Of a stretch of 64,000 nucleotides of DNA, positions 50,991-63,675 are shown in pieces. The notes beneath the pieces were generated by a model. That model was not told the DNA's origin. It searched no databases and saw only the letters and a program-made list of their open reading frames with translations. The position numbers were made by a program, and so were the translations under genes. Numbering within the stretch: position 1 is the stretch's first letter; each line of letters starts with the position of its first letter. The DNA is taken from the NCBI GenBank assembly GCA_963662155.1, contig OY759268.1, forward strand, positions 58,320,969 to 58,384,968, read 5' to 3'. Origin of the DNA: Lamellibrachia columna. Its lineage: Eukaryota; Annelida; Polychaeta; Sabellida; Siboglinidae.

Positions 50991-51818
50991 TCTGGCCATA
51001 AAATCTTGCTGTTTGATCTGATATGAAAAAGTTTGGGTAAAAATGAAAGTCAGTGGCCTTGGCTATTGCTATTAAATCCACATGAAAACACAAATGAATC
51101 ATGCGCGACCTGCGTGTGCAGGAATACGAGCAGCTTGAGGCATACACTCTCATTTGACTTGGTAAGTAAGGCTTGTTTGCATTGTAACCTTTTTTGCTAA
51201 GTAAAGATCAGTTATTTTGTTGACAGATCATTGAAACGCTTAGCAAATAGTTTGTAAGTGACTGTCACGATAACAATATTAATCACATATATATCCATCT
51301 ATGCCTTGGTACTTGGTGTTGCCAATCAATATCTCTCGAGATTGCGAGACATAATACTGGCAGTCATGCAACGGCTGGCCGTGTTGATATCCATTCGACG
51401 TTCACAAACGTATGTTTAACATAGGATTCTCAGAACGAGGCTGCTGTGCATTATCTGGATGGATACAGCACGGTAATAAGACAACCTGATTGGTCTAGAG
51501 CATTAATTTTACCGTGATATATCAACCCAAATAACAAACGGCAACCTCGTTCTGAGAATTCGCCTGATGGTTGTATCATTTCGAACGCGACCGAATACGC
51601 GCGTTGGCCTAGACACGCGACTGTTCGAACGTCACGCCTGTTTTCTCTTATTGTTGTGGTTTGCGTAATCTGCGTCAAACTTCCGCATCAGTTCCTTCGA
51701 ACGATCGGAATGCTTCATGAAACCGGCTCAGCAGCTAACTTACAAATGTAGGAAGTGAACAAGCACGATCAAGTGTTAATTAACCGTTATAATTAACCTT
51801 TATAACAGGAATAACAGA

Positions 51819-51930
51819 CTGTTTGTTGATGTCACTCGAGTGTCACCAGCCATATAACATGACATGTTATATGCCTGCGACACTCGTGATGTTATATGAT
51901 TTGTAACACTCGAGTGACATCAACAAACAG
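51819..51930. repeat. Imperfect palindrome with 25-bp perfect arms
   Basis: The left arm 51819-51843 (CTGTTTGTTGATGTCACTCG and 5 more bases) is the exact reverse complement of 51906-51930. Inside lies a second perfect inverted pair, CATATAACATG/CATGTTATATG. It may be a MITE-like foldback element or a hairpin. No flanking duplication is evident. Confidence 0.85.
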
Positions 51931-52800
51931 TGCATTATTCCCTAATTATGGTAACGTGCACAACGTTGTCAACAATTGTACGCATTTGTTCGGGTAGCGT
52001 TACGGACAGCTGTACTTAATGACAACAAAGAATAATTCGATTGTTCGTAATAGCGGGGTGAACTTCGATAAAAATAAAACTGAGACCGTGGGGCCGTAGA
52101 TCGTAGAACCGCTGAAAAGTTGACGACCCAGAGCGTCTAGGAGAAGTAACATAGCAAACATACGTACTCACGTTCATTTTATTATGATTATTGCCTCACT
52201 AAACATTTGGACATCAACGAACCGGATGCGCGATAGGCTAAATCATTTGAGGATGGAGTTTTAAATATGATCCGCGGAAGTAGATACAATAGATACAACG
52301 AGTAGACGCCGGATCACGCGGCCAATATAACGAGTCATCGACCGACGATCGGGCAATCGAAATTAACGTCATTTAAGCGTCCTAAATAATTAATTTGTAA
52401 TTTATTACCATAGCCGTTCTCACCTAACCGTGCGTGGCTCGGACAGAATTTCGGTAACTCGACAAAGAGTCAAGCAATGAAGTGACCTTTTGTGACAATG
52501 ATAATCAACATTAGGCCGCTGTTACAAATGTCGCGTCGTTGAAAATTTTAATAGCAAGCGGAAATCGTAACGATCCTCGTAATGCCAAATTACTCAGGTG
52601 TGTAATACACAAATTAAACGACGACTTTGTGTGCAACCTGGTGATAATAGATTAGAGTTGACAGTGAAATTGTGTTTAACAATATATAAGAGTATAAGTT
52701 TTACTTAAGATAGAATGACCAACTACGTAATGTGTTTCCTTTAAATATAACGCGGTGTGGCCACAGGGAACAATGTGACATCTAAGCACACGTGGCCTCA

Positions 52801-53035
52801 AAGCTCAACTTGACCAGACAACTCGGAATGACTTAAGAATTCAGCATGACCCAAGAGCTCAAGCATGGCTTAAGACATTCAAGTGACCCAACAACTCAGT
52901 GTGACTCAAGAGTGTAGTGTGACCTAAGATTTCAATTTGACCCAGCAACTCAGTGTGACTCAGGAGTTCCGTATGACCCAAGAGCTCAGTGTGACCCAAA
53001 AACTCAATGTCACCCAAGAGCACGCAGGCACGCAC
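52801..53035. repeat. Degenerate about 20-bp repeat
   Basis: Irregular copies of 'gacccaagagctcagtgt' are followed by an (ACGC)-like tract to 53065. Open frames (ELLGHT repeats on the minus strand) are repeat artefacts. Confidence 0.75.
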
Positions 53036-53321
53036 GTATGCACGCGTGCGCGCGCACGCACACGCGCAGTAATTCCTAGGAAAGTGGTGATTGCGCGTGA
53101 TGAGTGATTTCTTTCCAAGCACGTTTACATCGGATACGTTTTTACGAAAAGTAGGCGTTGCTACTGAAGTGGTTTGCGATAATAACTCTTGTAAGTTAAA
53201 AATTATAATAGTTACAATATAATAAATATAAATTGAATAACTAGTTCGAATTATTTGTAGGACAAAGTTAATAAAAACAAGAAGAAGAAGACAACTGAAC
53301 TAAAACTCGGCTACTTCTGAC

Positions 53322-53490
53322 ACGGCAGCACGATTGATGGGATGAGGAAAGGTCACGTAGTTGACTGCGCTGGTATTGACGGCAGCACGATTGATGGGAT
53401 GAGAAAAGGTCACGTAGATGACTGCGCTGGTATTGACGGCAGCATGATTGATGGGATGAGGAAAGGTCACGTAGATGACTGCGCTGGTAT
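53322..53490. repeat. 57-bp tandem repeat, 3 copies
   Basis: Units of GGCAGCACGATTGATGGGAT followed by GAGGAAAGGTCACGTAGATG. The short open frame through it is not supported as a gene. Confidence 0.92.
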
Positions 53491-53817
53491 TGGTGTATTA
53501 CTCAATGCGCAGTACGCCTTTGCCTACTCCTTCATGGGCTACTATCACGGAATCCAATTTTATATCCATGTTTTTATTTTTTAATGATAACATGTATTGT
53601 TGTTAAATTGTTATCCACAATTTATTAAACTTATTTTGCACTACAAAGGTTTTGGTTAGGCGTAATACTCGGTGTATTCATAAAGGTCGTAACACAAATT
53701 CAGCGTACTACGAATTTGTGTCCAGTTGTCCGACCCCAGACATACGAGGACACGGTCATCAAAGGATATTGGTTTTGATTCAAAAAGGTATTATCACACT
53801 TTTCGGTAACTAAGAAT

Positions 53818-53818
<1 letters not shown>

Positions 53819-53873
<55 letters not shown>

Positions 53874-53887
53874 TACGTGCGTGCGTG
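53819..53887. repeat. (GTGC)n microsatellite
   Basis: Tetranucleotide run preceded by (GT)n. The following 53888-55850 shows no supported gene. A 54520-54600 segment is related to 14525-14580 and 48403-48455. Confidence 0.95.
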
Positions 53888-55071
53888 TCTCTAAATATAT
53901 AATCAGCGCCTTATGAGGCAGCAAGTGATTTAAATATTCTTTTTAGTCTTTAAAATCTTTTAGTTTATTAGATATCTTATAATCTACCATTTAAGTAGAA
54001 AGTTTATGAATTATTTATGTAGCCGTTATTTGTATAAAGGGTAAGATGAAACTAGATGAAACGAGATTCATGCGATGTCCTTTGGTGTCAAGTCATGTCA
54101 AGTCAAGTCAAGTTTTAATCTATATTACCATACAATGGTGTATGAGATAAATATACATTGTCCAAGGTACTTGCAAGTACTTTTAAAGTAATAAGAACAG
54201 TCAATGTAAGTTAAACTTTCCTATTATAATTTTGATCAATTTACAAATTCTTACACAGAGAGAACTTGAAAGAATTGGGGTGATTAATGAAATGTCTAGT
54301 CAGAAATGTATTTATTTGGTCTCTTAGAGTGTCATATTGAAACAATATATGAAATTGACCCCCAATCTCATTTCTATTATACAAAGTACAAGGCGAGACA
54401 ATATATCACTCATATATTAGCCCAAGACATGGCTGTTTGGAGATAAATATCATAAGTTATAATAACCATGCTCTCTGAAGGAGTTAAGGGTGATATATAT
54501 TATATTGATTTACGTTGCGTTTGGACACAAACAGCATGTTCATGTCCTATTGGAAAGTATGGGATCAGGTGTTTACAGATAGATTTTCATTTGGTGATCG
54601 AATATAGCCGTACAAGGAATCAGACACGCACGACCGTACTGCATTTTGCTTGACTTATGGATTTTAACAAATGATCGACCGAATGAACGAATCAACGATT
54701 GCTTAGTGACAATGGCATCCTCCAGGTGGATGCCCGTCGCTCGTAGCCTGTATTTCGGAAGCAGATGTTAATTTGTGATAATAGGCGACGCAAGTGATTC
54801 TTGTTTCGAGGCGTTAGATGACGAGGTAATGCACTTCCGGCCCCGAAGTTGTGCACACCGTAACACGCTATAGGTCACTATAAAATAAACCATTGGTATT
54901 ACTAGTGTCACATTTTAATGCTAGTTGTTTTAATAAATAATATAATAAATGTGTTATTGTTTGTTCTCTCTGTTTTAATTCCAAATGTGTTTATTTTCTG
55001 AAATGCCATAGCGGGCAGCGTATCGCTGAGGTCCGAAAGTGACATTTATGAGCAAATTTGCATAAAACCAA

Positions 55072-55394
55072 CATGGCGGCTGACGGGACTTGTGTCCCCT
55101 ATACTAAGTTCGCTCGGGCACAATTAATAGCGGTTGCTTACGGATGCAAACATCCTGCTCAAGTCTGCGATTACGTGCGCCCGTTCGGACATAGTTAAAT
55201 TGCTTTCTCGGGTAGGACTATGCCAGTCGAGCTGCTCTGATTTTTATTACCGTAAAGTTGTCATTTACGAACGGGCGTACTCTCTTAAGAATACTGCGTC
55301 GGACGGGCAGCTTAATGACGAATCTAACGGTGTAACGCACTACTTTCCTACCCCAATATTAGCACAGTTGTGTCCCGACTACTTGACCATTTAG
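55072..55394 (+). other. Possible coding remnant, unrecognised
   Basis: An ATG at 55072 in ACATGGCGGCT opens a 41-codon frame (MAADGTCVPYTKFARAQLIA...) that stops before 55200. A different frame then stays open to 55394. GC content and codon-like composition are higher than around it. It could be a frameshifted fragment of a transposon gene or an exon. I do not recognise either part. Confidence 0.25.
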
Positions 55395-55979
55395 TCGACA
55401 CAACATAAGCCGCCTTTCCACCGAGGGTCTCATCAATCCACACACACCTCGATGAATATCTTTCCAATTTAGTGTAACTGTTTACAATAAGTACATCTAC
55501 AAAGCAAAGTAGAGCGAAATCTGATCTAATAACTTAAGGGAACAATCAGGGTATAACATATTAGTAATACATACAAAACAATGTGCAGGTGGTATTGAAA
55601 ACTAATCGTGACCGTGAGATATGTTATATATTAACATCATTATATTATAATATAAATTGTGTTAATATACATTTGTAATTCATTGTTGAGTACCCATTAA
55701 ACTCTAGTATTATGTTAAAATATTCCATATCATAGCACCCCTAACTCCTACAGAGCGTAAGTTTATTATGACTGATAACATTTAACTCCAAATAGCCTTG
55801 TCTAGGGCTAACGTGGTCGAATAATGGTCGAATATTTGAAAATATACTCTTGTCTTGTCTTGTTTAACATACTGTCCAAAACTATGCAGTCAAATTGTCA
55901 GGGTTATATACGCATGGAATGATTGCTGCTTAGCCGTGTCTGGTTGGATCTGAGTGGGTTAGAGCTGGCTTTAATTGTT

Positions 55980-56590
55980 GGGGTGATGCTGGTTATTGTT
56001 TCTGGTAGTGAGTTCCACTATTTTACTGTCCTGGATAAATAGGAGAAATACTTGTAACATTTCTTTCTGGTGTGGATGGTATTTAAGGCTTTGCTATATA
56101 GATGCCGTGATTGACGTTGTACAAGCAGTAGATGTCCGACTGGCAAGTACAAATGACCGTTGATGGCTGTATTGAATATGGTGATACGTCTGATTGTTCT
56201 TCTGGTGGTTGGCTGTTCCCAAAGTAAATTCTCCATTCTTTCTAACCTACCGCCCCCCGTTTCGCCGGTTGTGTAGTCATTGTAAAAAAAAGCGTGCCGC
56301 CCTTCTTTGCACCTTCGTTATTTTGTAAATGAGAAATTGCGTGTAGGGTTCCCATACGGATGAAGAGCATTCCAAAAACGAAAGAACAAGGGATGTGTAG
56401 GCAATTGTTTTGATGTTTTGATGGCATGTGTACAGGTTGTGTCTAACAAACGCAAGAGTACGGTTTGCTGAGGTTGTTATCTAATGGATGTGATTATTCC
56501 AGGTGAGGTCTTTGGTGATACGCACTCCAAGGTATAATTGGTTGTAAGTTTTTTCGAGCATTGAATCTCCCAGTGTGTAATTAATGCGTC
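55980..56590 (-). pseudogene. Jockey/CR1-like LINE, 3' reverse transcriptase fragment
   Basis: On the minus strand the pieces read, in order, INYTLGDSMLEKTYNQLYLG then VRITKDLTWNNHI, next a KVQRRAARF-type block near 56290-56310, then WEQPTTRRTIRRITIFNTAI and SRTVKWWNSLP-like residues near 56025. These are the typical C-terminal segments of jockey/CR1 ORF2, but they lie in different frames with stops between. The fragment is 5' truncated, as usual for LINEs, and dead. Confidence 0.7.
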
Positions 56591-56598
56591 TCACGGTT

Positions 56599-56811
56599 CG
56601 TTCTTGTGCGTGTCTCACAACAAGACACGAACACGTTATTGTGCGTGTCTCACAACAAGACACGAATACGTTCTTGTGCGTGTCTCACATCAAGACACGA
56701 ACACGTTATTGTGCGTGTCTCACAACAAGACACAAACACGTTCTTGTGCGTGTCTCACATCAAGACACGAACACGTTATTGTGCGTGTCTCACAACAAGA
56801 CACGAATACGA
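56599..56811. repeat. 35-bp minisatellite, 6 copies, each a potential hairpin
   Basis: Units of GTTATTGTGCGTGTCTCACA followed by ACAAGACACGAACAC. CGTGTCT and AGACACG within each unit are inverted repeats around a 9-base loop. Frames through it are open but not genic. It directly abuts the LINE fragment. The 56812-57330 stretch shows no gene. Confidence 0.93.
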
Positions 56812-57334
56812 CGAGTTCCGGTAAATCTATTATTTATCCGACTTGCACAGAAACATTGCTCGGTCATCATTTCAACGACATCCGTTCTTACATGTCTTCA
56901 TATGACGGCCAGTTCTACAGTAACAAAAGGTGTTTATGTTCTATGCGTATTTATAAATAGTTTGATGAATTATTTGATGGCTTTCACATATGTGACATTT
57001 TGTTTAATTTAAACCCTCGAAAACACAGGAGTGTCATGTTGTACACGGTAGTCCACCTATGTACGAGCAACGCGCACAACGTTGACTGGGATGAGACCAC
57101 CATTGATTTTCCATTATAACGTTTCATTTGATTCTTGTAAAATGTTTCCAACAAATTTCTCTAAACTTTCTCGGCACATTTAACCTTAAATAACACGCAT
57201 GTTTTGCGAAATTCGTGAAAATAACATATCTCCTTTATTTGTTTTTAGAAAACCGCACTCAAAGCTGATACCCGTCAATTTCTACCGAACCCGGTATTAC
57301 GGGCCGAAAGTATCCCGTGCCATGTAAGGCTTTC

Positions 57335-58486
57335 AGGCGCCGTATGCTCAGGAACAAGCTGGTTTCAGAAGAGGCAAGTCTTGCATCGACGACATTTTCA
57401 CGTTACGGCAGATTTTGGAACAAAGCACGGAATGGAACAGTACGATCTACATTTCCTTCATTGACTTTGAAAAGGCCTTAGAGAATCCTTGTGGAGAATA
57501 CCTCGTCACTACGGGATCCCACAAGTCGCCTGTAACAACCATCTGACGCGCAGCTTCAGCACCAAATCCGGAGTAAAACAGGGATGCATTCTCTCACCAG
57601 TTCTGTTGTTCCTCGCCATTGACTGGCTGATGACATTAATCAATACAAAAGGAAATAAGTGCAGCAGATGAACACTTACCTAAATCATGCAAGATTGGAC
57701 TATGCAGATGATATCGGACTGCTGTCTAGCAGGCACAAGGACATGCAAGAAAGGATGGACAAACTCACAACAACAGCACCACAGATCGGGCTAAGACTCA
57801 ACACAGCAAAAATCAAACTGACGAGGAACAACTAGAAGACAGACGACTCCATTACCGTAATCAACAGTGATGCCTTGGAAGAGGTTCAGGACTTTGTATA
57901 CATGGGAAGAAAATCACAACAGATGAAGATTCAGCAAAATATGCCATGGATAAAATCAGAAAGGCTAGCCAGATTTCGCTATGCTGAAGTCCATCTGGAA
58001 ATCCTGGCAATTGAAATTGAAAACAAAACTGAGACTGTGCAACAGTAATGTTATCAGTGTACTTCTCTACGGCTTCGAGTGCTGGAAACTGACAGCCAAG
58101 CTAGCACACAAGCTTGAGACCTTCCAAAACAGGTGTCTAGGAAGATCGTAAGAGTATTTTGGCCCAACACCATCACCAATGAAGAGGTGCTCCGTATAAC
58201 AGACGCAACATCCTAGGCCACATAAATTAAGAGGAGAAGATGGAGATGGCTTGGGCACGTGTGCCGAATGTCACCTGGCGCACTGCCCAAGAGAGCCTTA
58301 CGCTGAACAGCGGATGGCAGAAGGAACATGGAGATGAACAGTGGGAAAGGAGATTAAAGAAAGCGGCCTAACGTGGGACACCATCACCAAACGGGCTGCA
58401 GACCGACAGCAATGGCGCTCACCTGTTGAAGCCTTCTGTGCCACCTGGCACGAAGAGTATTGACTGAGTGAGTGAGTGAGTGAGTG
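57335..58486 (+). pseudogene. RTE-like LINE reverse transcriptase fragment
   Basis: The plus strand encodes EQAGFRRGKSCIDDIFTLRQ, then ISFIDFEKAL (motif A region), HYGIPQV, KSGVKQGCILSPVLLFLAID (motif B) and LDYADDIGLLSS (YADD, motif C). Thumb and C-terminal blocks follow, YGFECWKLTAK and RWLGHVCRMSPGALPKRAL. Frameshifts and stops separate them, so it is inactive. It ends in (TGAG)n at 58463-58486, the kind of 3' microsatellite left by RTE-type elements. Confidence 0.8.
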
Positions 58487-58489
58487 CTT

Positions 58490-59037
58490 AGCCTTATATA
58501 CCACTTTGTACCCTGTGATCACATTACTTTACATTAAAGACCCCATCATCAACTGATTTAACCTGTCACGAATCCAGTTCGTTGATGTCTTAATATGTAG
58601 AATGCGAATAGCTTAAGTAGTATATGCAGCCGGTTTAATAAAAAAGTGCGTATCTCTCTCAAATCATCGAAATAACTGACTTTTTCCGTTAGAACTGGTA
58701 AGGCTCAAAATAATGGATATCCAGATACGGTAAATACAGTGTGGGTACAAGGCTGATCATGGGCGTGACTTCCATCCTCTCTCCGATCACATGACACAGT
58801 TACGAAATTTCACCAAGGGCGTTTCGATTTTCACTTCAGTAAATTTGTGGTCAAGCATTAAACAATGTAATAGTTTGTCTCAAGGGTTCACAAAAAACTA
58901 TATACAAAAGTTGCACAAACGAGCTAGCATGTCATAGTGTCATAGCATGTCATAGCATGTCATAGCATGTCGTAGTGGATATTAGGTAGGCTTTAATTTT
59001 CGCAAAATGAATTTGAAATGAGACGAGCAAAAAGTCG
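58490..59037. repeat. Member of a dispersed repeat family (58.5-63.4 kb)
   Basis: Segments such as 'ccggtttaataaaaaagtgcg' (58630) recur near 61495 and 63155, and 'gtgacttccatcctctc' (58768) recurs at 61620. No coding capacity seen. TCATAGCATG is repeated at 58930-58975. Confidence 0.65.
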
Positions 59038-59385
59038 AATTGTGGAGGAACCTCTAAAGGCACATTACGTAGTTGGTCATCTTCTGTGAACTAATACTTG
59101 TTCTATTATGTTGTATTACTGAATTTGTGGAGGAACCTCTAAAGGCACATTACGTAGTTGGTCATCTTCTCTGAAATAACACTTGTTCTATTATGTTGTA
59201 TTACTGAATTTGTGGAGGAACCTCTAAAGGCACATTACGTAGTTGGTCATCTTCTGTGAAATAACACTTGTTCTATTATGTTGTATTACTGAATTTGTGG
59301 AGGAACCTCTAAAGGCACATTACGTAGTTGGTCATCTTCTGTGAACTAATACTTGTTCTATTATGTTGTATTACTGAATTTGGTG
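59038..59385. repeat. 85-bp tandem repeat, 4 copies
   Basis: AGGAACCTCTAAAGGCACAT recurs at 59046, 59131, 59216 and 59301. A diverged single copy is at 62543-62625. Confidence 0.93.
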
Positions 59386-59639
59386 AATATATCGACGTAA
59401 CACAAAATCATCGTTTATTTGTTGTGCTACACACTTGATTAATTTGGCATTACGTGGATCATGTAGTCTTTGAACGACTTGATATTTCCAGCAGCGGCCT
59501 AATGTTGATTACAATCGTCACCAGAGGTCACTTCATTGTTTAACTAATACTTGTACTATTATATTGTATTATTCTACTTAATGAATATATCGACGTAACC
59601 TTTTGTCAAAGTGACATTTTCAATGCAAGCAATTATGGC

Positions 59640-60770
59640 AAGGTGGCACACGAAGTCATGGTGTAGAGTGAGTGCTACAAGGCGGCACACGAAGTCATGG
59701 TGTAGAGTGTGTGCTACAAGGTGGCACCCGAAGTCATGGTGTAGATTGTGTGCTACAAGGTGGCACACGAAGTCATGGTGTAGATTGTGTGCTACAAGGT
59801 GGCACACGAAGTCATGGCGTAGAGTGAGTGCTACAAGGTGGCACACGAAGTCATGGTGTAGAGTGTGTGCTACAAGGTGGCACACGAAGTCATGGTGTAG
59901 AGTGAGTGCTACAAGGTGGCACACGAAGTCATGGTGTAGAGTGAGTGCTACAAGGTGGCACACGAAGTCATGGTGTAGAGTGAGTGCTACAAGGTGGCAC
60001 ACGAAGTCATGGTGTAGAGTGAGTGCTACAAGGTGGCACACGAAGTCATGGTGTAGAGTGTGTGCTACAAGGTGGCACACGAAGTCATGGTGTAGAGTGA
60101 GTGCTACAAGGTGGCACACGAAGTCATGGTGTAGAGTGTGTGCTACAAGGTGGCACACGAAGTCATGGTGTAGAGTGAGTGCTACAAGGTGGCACACGAA
60201 GTCATGGTGTAGAGTGAGTGCTACAAGGTGGCACACGAAGTCATGGTGTAGAGTGTGTGCTACAAGGTGGCACACGAAGTCATGGTGTAGAGTGAGTGCT
60301 ACAAGGTGGCACACGAAGTCATGGTGTAGAGTGAGTGCTACAAGGTGGCACACGAAGTCATGGTGTAGAGTGTGTGCTACAAGGTGGCACACGAAGTCAT
60401 GGTGTAGATTGTGTGCTACAAGGTGGCACACGAAGTCATGGTGTAGAGTGTGTGCTACAAGGTGGCACACGAAGTCATGGTGTAGAGTGAGTGCTACAAG
60501 GTGGCACACGAAGTCATGGTGTAGAGTGTGTGCTACAAGGTGGCACACGAAGTCATGGTGTAGAGTGAGTGCTACAAGGTGGCACACGAAGTCATGATGT
60601 AGAGTGTGTGCTACAAGGTGGCACACGAAGTCATGGTGTAGAGTGAGTGCTACAAGGTGGCACACGAAGTCATGGTGTAGAGTGAGTGCTACAAGGTGGC
60701 ACACGAAGTCATGATGTAGAGTGAGTGCTACAAGGTGGCACACGAAGTCATGGTGTAGATTGTGTGCTAC
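59640..60770. repeat. 39-bp minisatellite, 29 copies
   Basis: Units of GTGGCACACGAAGTCATGGT followed by GTAGAGTGAGTGCTACAAG, with AGTGAG/AGTGTG/ATTGTG variants. It is a multiple of three and stop-free, giving spurious frames of 328 (plus) and 400 (minus) codons. A single ancestral-looking unit is at 62680-62720. Confidence 0.96.
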
Positions 60771-61984
60771 AAACATGATTAATTTGGAATAAGTGGATCA
60801 CTACAACTACCGCTTGTTTGTGTAGTCTTTCAACGACTTGACATTTCCGGCAGCGGCCTAATGTTGATTGACATCGTCACCAAAGGGCGCGTCATTGTTT
60901 AACTTTTTGTCGAGTTACCGAAATTCCGTCCGAGCCACGCACTGTTCCGTGACTATGTTAAGGCGATAATTGACAAATTAATTTTTCAAGGGGTTTAATT
61001 GCATTAATGTCGCTTCGCCCAAACGACAGTTGTTGACTCATTATAATGGCTTTGTCATCGGCCGTCTGCTCGTCGCATCAAAAAAGTGCGTATTTTTATT
61101 TCAAATCGTCGAAAGAATTGACTGTTCGTTAGATCTAGTGACTTACAAAGTCAATACAGAACCGACCTTTAGCCTTCGACCCATTGAACTTGTCGATCAT
61201 ACGTCTTTTGCGAGAGCAGCGACAGTCGACAAAATAAACAATGATATATGAGATTGCTCCAAGTATTGAAGCACTCAGGTTCGTGAATTTTCCATTTTCA
61301 CTTCCATTGATGTTTAGGTCAAACATCAAATAATTTAATAGTTTGTCTGATGATTTAACAACAACTACATAAATAAATAAAGTGATTACACTGCGTTACA
61401 TATAAAACTGATTTAGCCTATCGCGAAACCGGTTCGTTGATGTCCTAATATGTGGTGTGTGAATAGCTTAAGTAAAATCCGCAGTCGGTTTAAGAATAAA
61501 GGGCGTATTTTTTAAAATTATCGAAATAATTGACTTTTGTTTGTTAGATCTGGTAAGGCTAAAATAGTAGATATCGTAAAACGATAAATACTTTGTGTGG
61601 TCAAGGCTGACCATGGGCGTGACTTCTATCCTCTCGCCGATCACATGACACAGTTACGAAATTTCACCAAGTGCGTTTTCATTTTCAATTAATTAAATTC
61701 TGGATCACCAGTTCACAAAAACTACATACAAAAGTTGCAGAAACAAGCTAGCATGTCGTAGTGGATGCTGGGTAGGTTTGAGTTTTCGCAAAATGAATTT
61801 GAAATGAGACGAAGAAAAATCGTATAAAAAGTGCGTATTTTTATTTCAAATCTTTCAACCCAATGAACTTATCGATCACGTCATGTCTTTAGCGAAAGCA
61901 ACGACATTCGACAACATAAACCGTGATACCTGACGTTGCACCAAACATTGAAACATCCAAGTTCATGAGTTTTCCATTTTCCAA
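60771..61984. other. Dispersed repeat family copies: no gene
   Basis: Contains at least two diverged copies of the family also seen at 58490-59640 and 62600-63420 ('gtgcgtatttttatttcaaatc', 'gaatttgaaatgagacga'). No coding sequence supported. Confidence 0.6.
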
Positions 61985-62410
61985 TTAATAATTGTAATTG
62001 TATTTTCCACGTGCACATTGAGCAACACAGCAACACTTACAGTTGTACGCAAACTACAAGCGGTAAAATGTACAGTTGTTTTCTCTTTAAATTGGTTTGA
62101 TTGATGTATTTAATACACGTGTGTCTAAGCAATTTCAGGCATATCCATCATTTAACGCACACATGGACCTGTAAACTAGGCTATAGTCAATGTATGTTTG
62201 CAACATATTTCACAGTGCAATAACACACGTAAACTCACCACGTAAAAGTTTACAAATGTACGTCAAGTGAATTGTCTGACGGAAAGTCATTCCTTCATAT
62301 GCGCATGTCAAATGGCCACATATGCAAGGGGACTCCTACGATGCAGTACGGGAGAGTGCAGAGACTTTCCCTGTCCTGCCTCCGATGGATCAGGGCCTGA
62401 TGCTTTCTGG
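61985..62410. repeat. Diverged counterpart of the left-end repeat (588-4150)
   Basis: 62000-62090 matches 600-680, 62115-62240 matches 3605-3735 and 62240-62400 matches 4015-4155, in the same order and strand. Here the 32-bp unit and the 46-bp unit are present about once each. It therefore shows the unexpanded state of the same element. Confidence 0.8.
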
Positions 62411-63667
62411 ATTGTTTACCCGAACGAATGTTTACGAATACTGCAATAATGACATCAGCGACACTGAATGTATTAAAATGTATAACATATCGTTTTTTAA
62501 AAATAATAAAAATAATGAAACGAGCAAAAAATCGTATTGAGGAGGGTCCTTTAAAGGCACATTACGTAGTTGGTCATCTTCTACGAAAAAATACTTGTAT
62601 TATTATATTGTATTACTCTATTTAGTCAGCACATCGACGTAACCTTTTGTTAATGTAACATTTTCCCTGTAAGCTATTATGGCAAGGTGGCACAACAAGT
62701 CATCATTTATAGTGTGTACTACACACATGATTAATTTGGCATTACGTGGATCACTACAATTACCGCTTGTTTGCGTTATCTTTCAACAATTTGACATTTC
62801 CAGCAGTGGCCTAATGTTGATTAACATCATCACCAAAGGGCAGGTCATTGTTTGCCTCTTTTACGAGTTACCAAAATTCCGTCCGAGACACGCAAGATTC
62901 CGTGACTATAGCTAAGGCGATAAATGACAAATTAATTAATCAATGCGTTTAATGGCATTAATGTCGCTTCGGCCAAACGGCAGCTGTTGACTCGTCATAA
63001 TGGCTGTGTCACCCGGCGTCTGCTCGTCGTATCTGGTTCCGCGGATCGCCTTTAAGAATCCATCCTCAATTGATTTAGCCAATCGCCAATCCGGTTCGTT
63101 GATGTCCAACTATTTAGTGGTAGATTAGTTTAAGTAACACTTGCATTAGATATAATAAAAAGTGCGTATTTTTATTTCCAATCGTCGAAAGAATTGATTG
63201 ATCGTTAGATCTGATCGCAACATCTGAACGGAGCCGATCTTTAGCCTTCAACCCACTGAATGTGTGGATCTTGTATTTCGCGAGAGTAACGACAGTCGAC
63301 AACATAAACAGTGATACATGAGATTGCACGAAGCACTGAAACACTCAGGTTCGTGAGTTTTCCATTTTCACTTAAATTTATGTTTGCTCAAATATCAAAT
63401 AATTTAACAGTTTGTCCGATGATTAATTATTTTGAAGTGTGACGACATTGTTACGTGTCTTACGTAGGTATTGACGAAGTATAACTCAAGAATAACAATT
63501 TGAAGTGTAGCGTGAACAGAAGCTTTACCAGCCAACCCAGTCTGATAAAACAACTAGCGTGGCGTCATCTAGCGGGTTGTAATAACATTATAACGCAACA
63601 TCCTTCCCCTTATGGAGAGGCATACAAATTACATATACTTTAGTATAGTATTTTGTATAAATTATAG
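62411..63667. other. Dispersed repeat family copies: no gene
   Basis: 62540-62720 resembles single units of the 85-bp and 39-bp arrays. 62730-63420 resembles 60780-61340. Nothing coding is recognised from here to 63667. Confidence 0.6.
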
Positions 63668-63675
63668 ATGCACAA

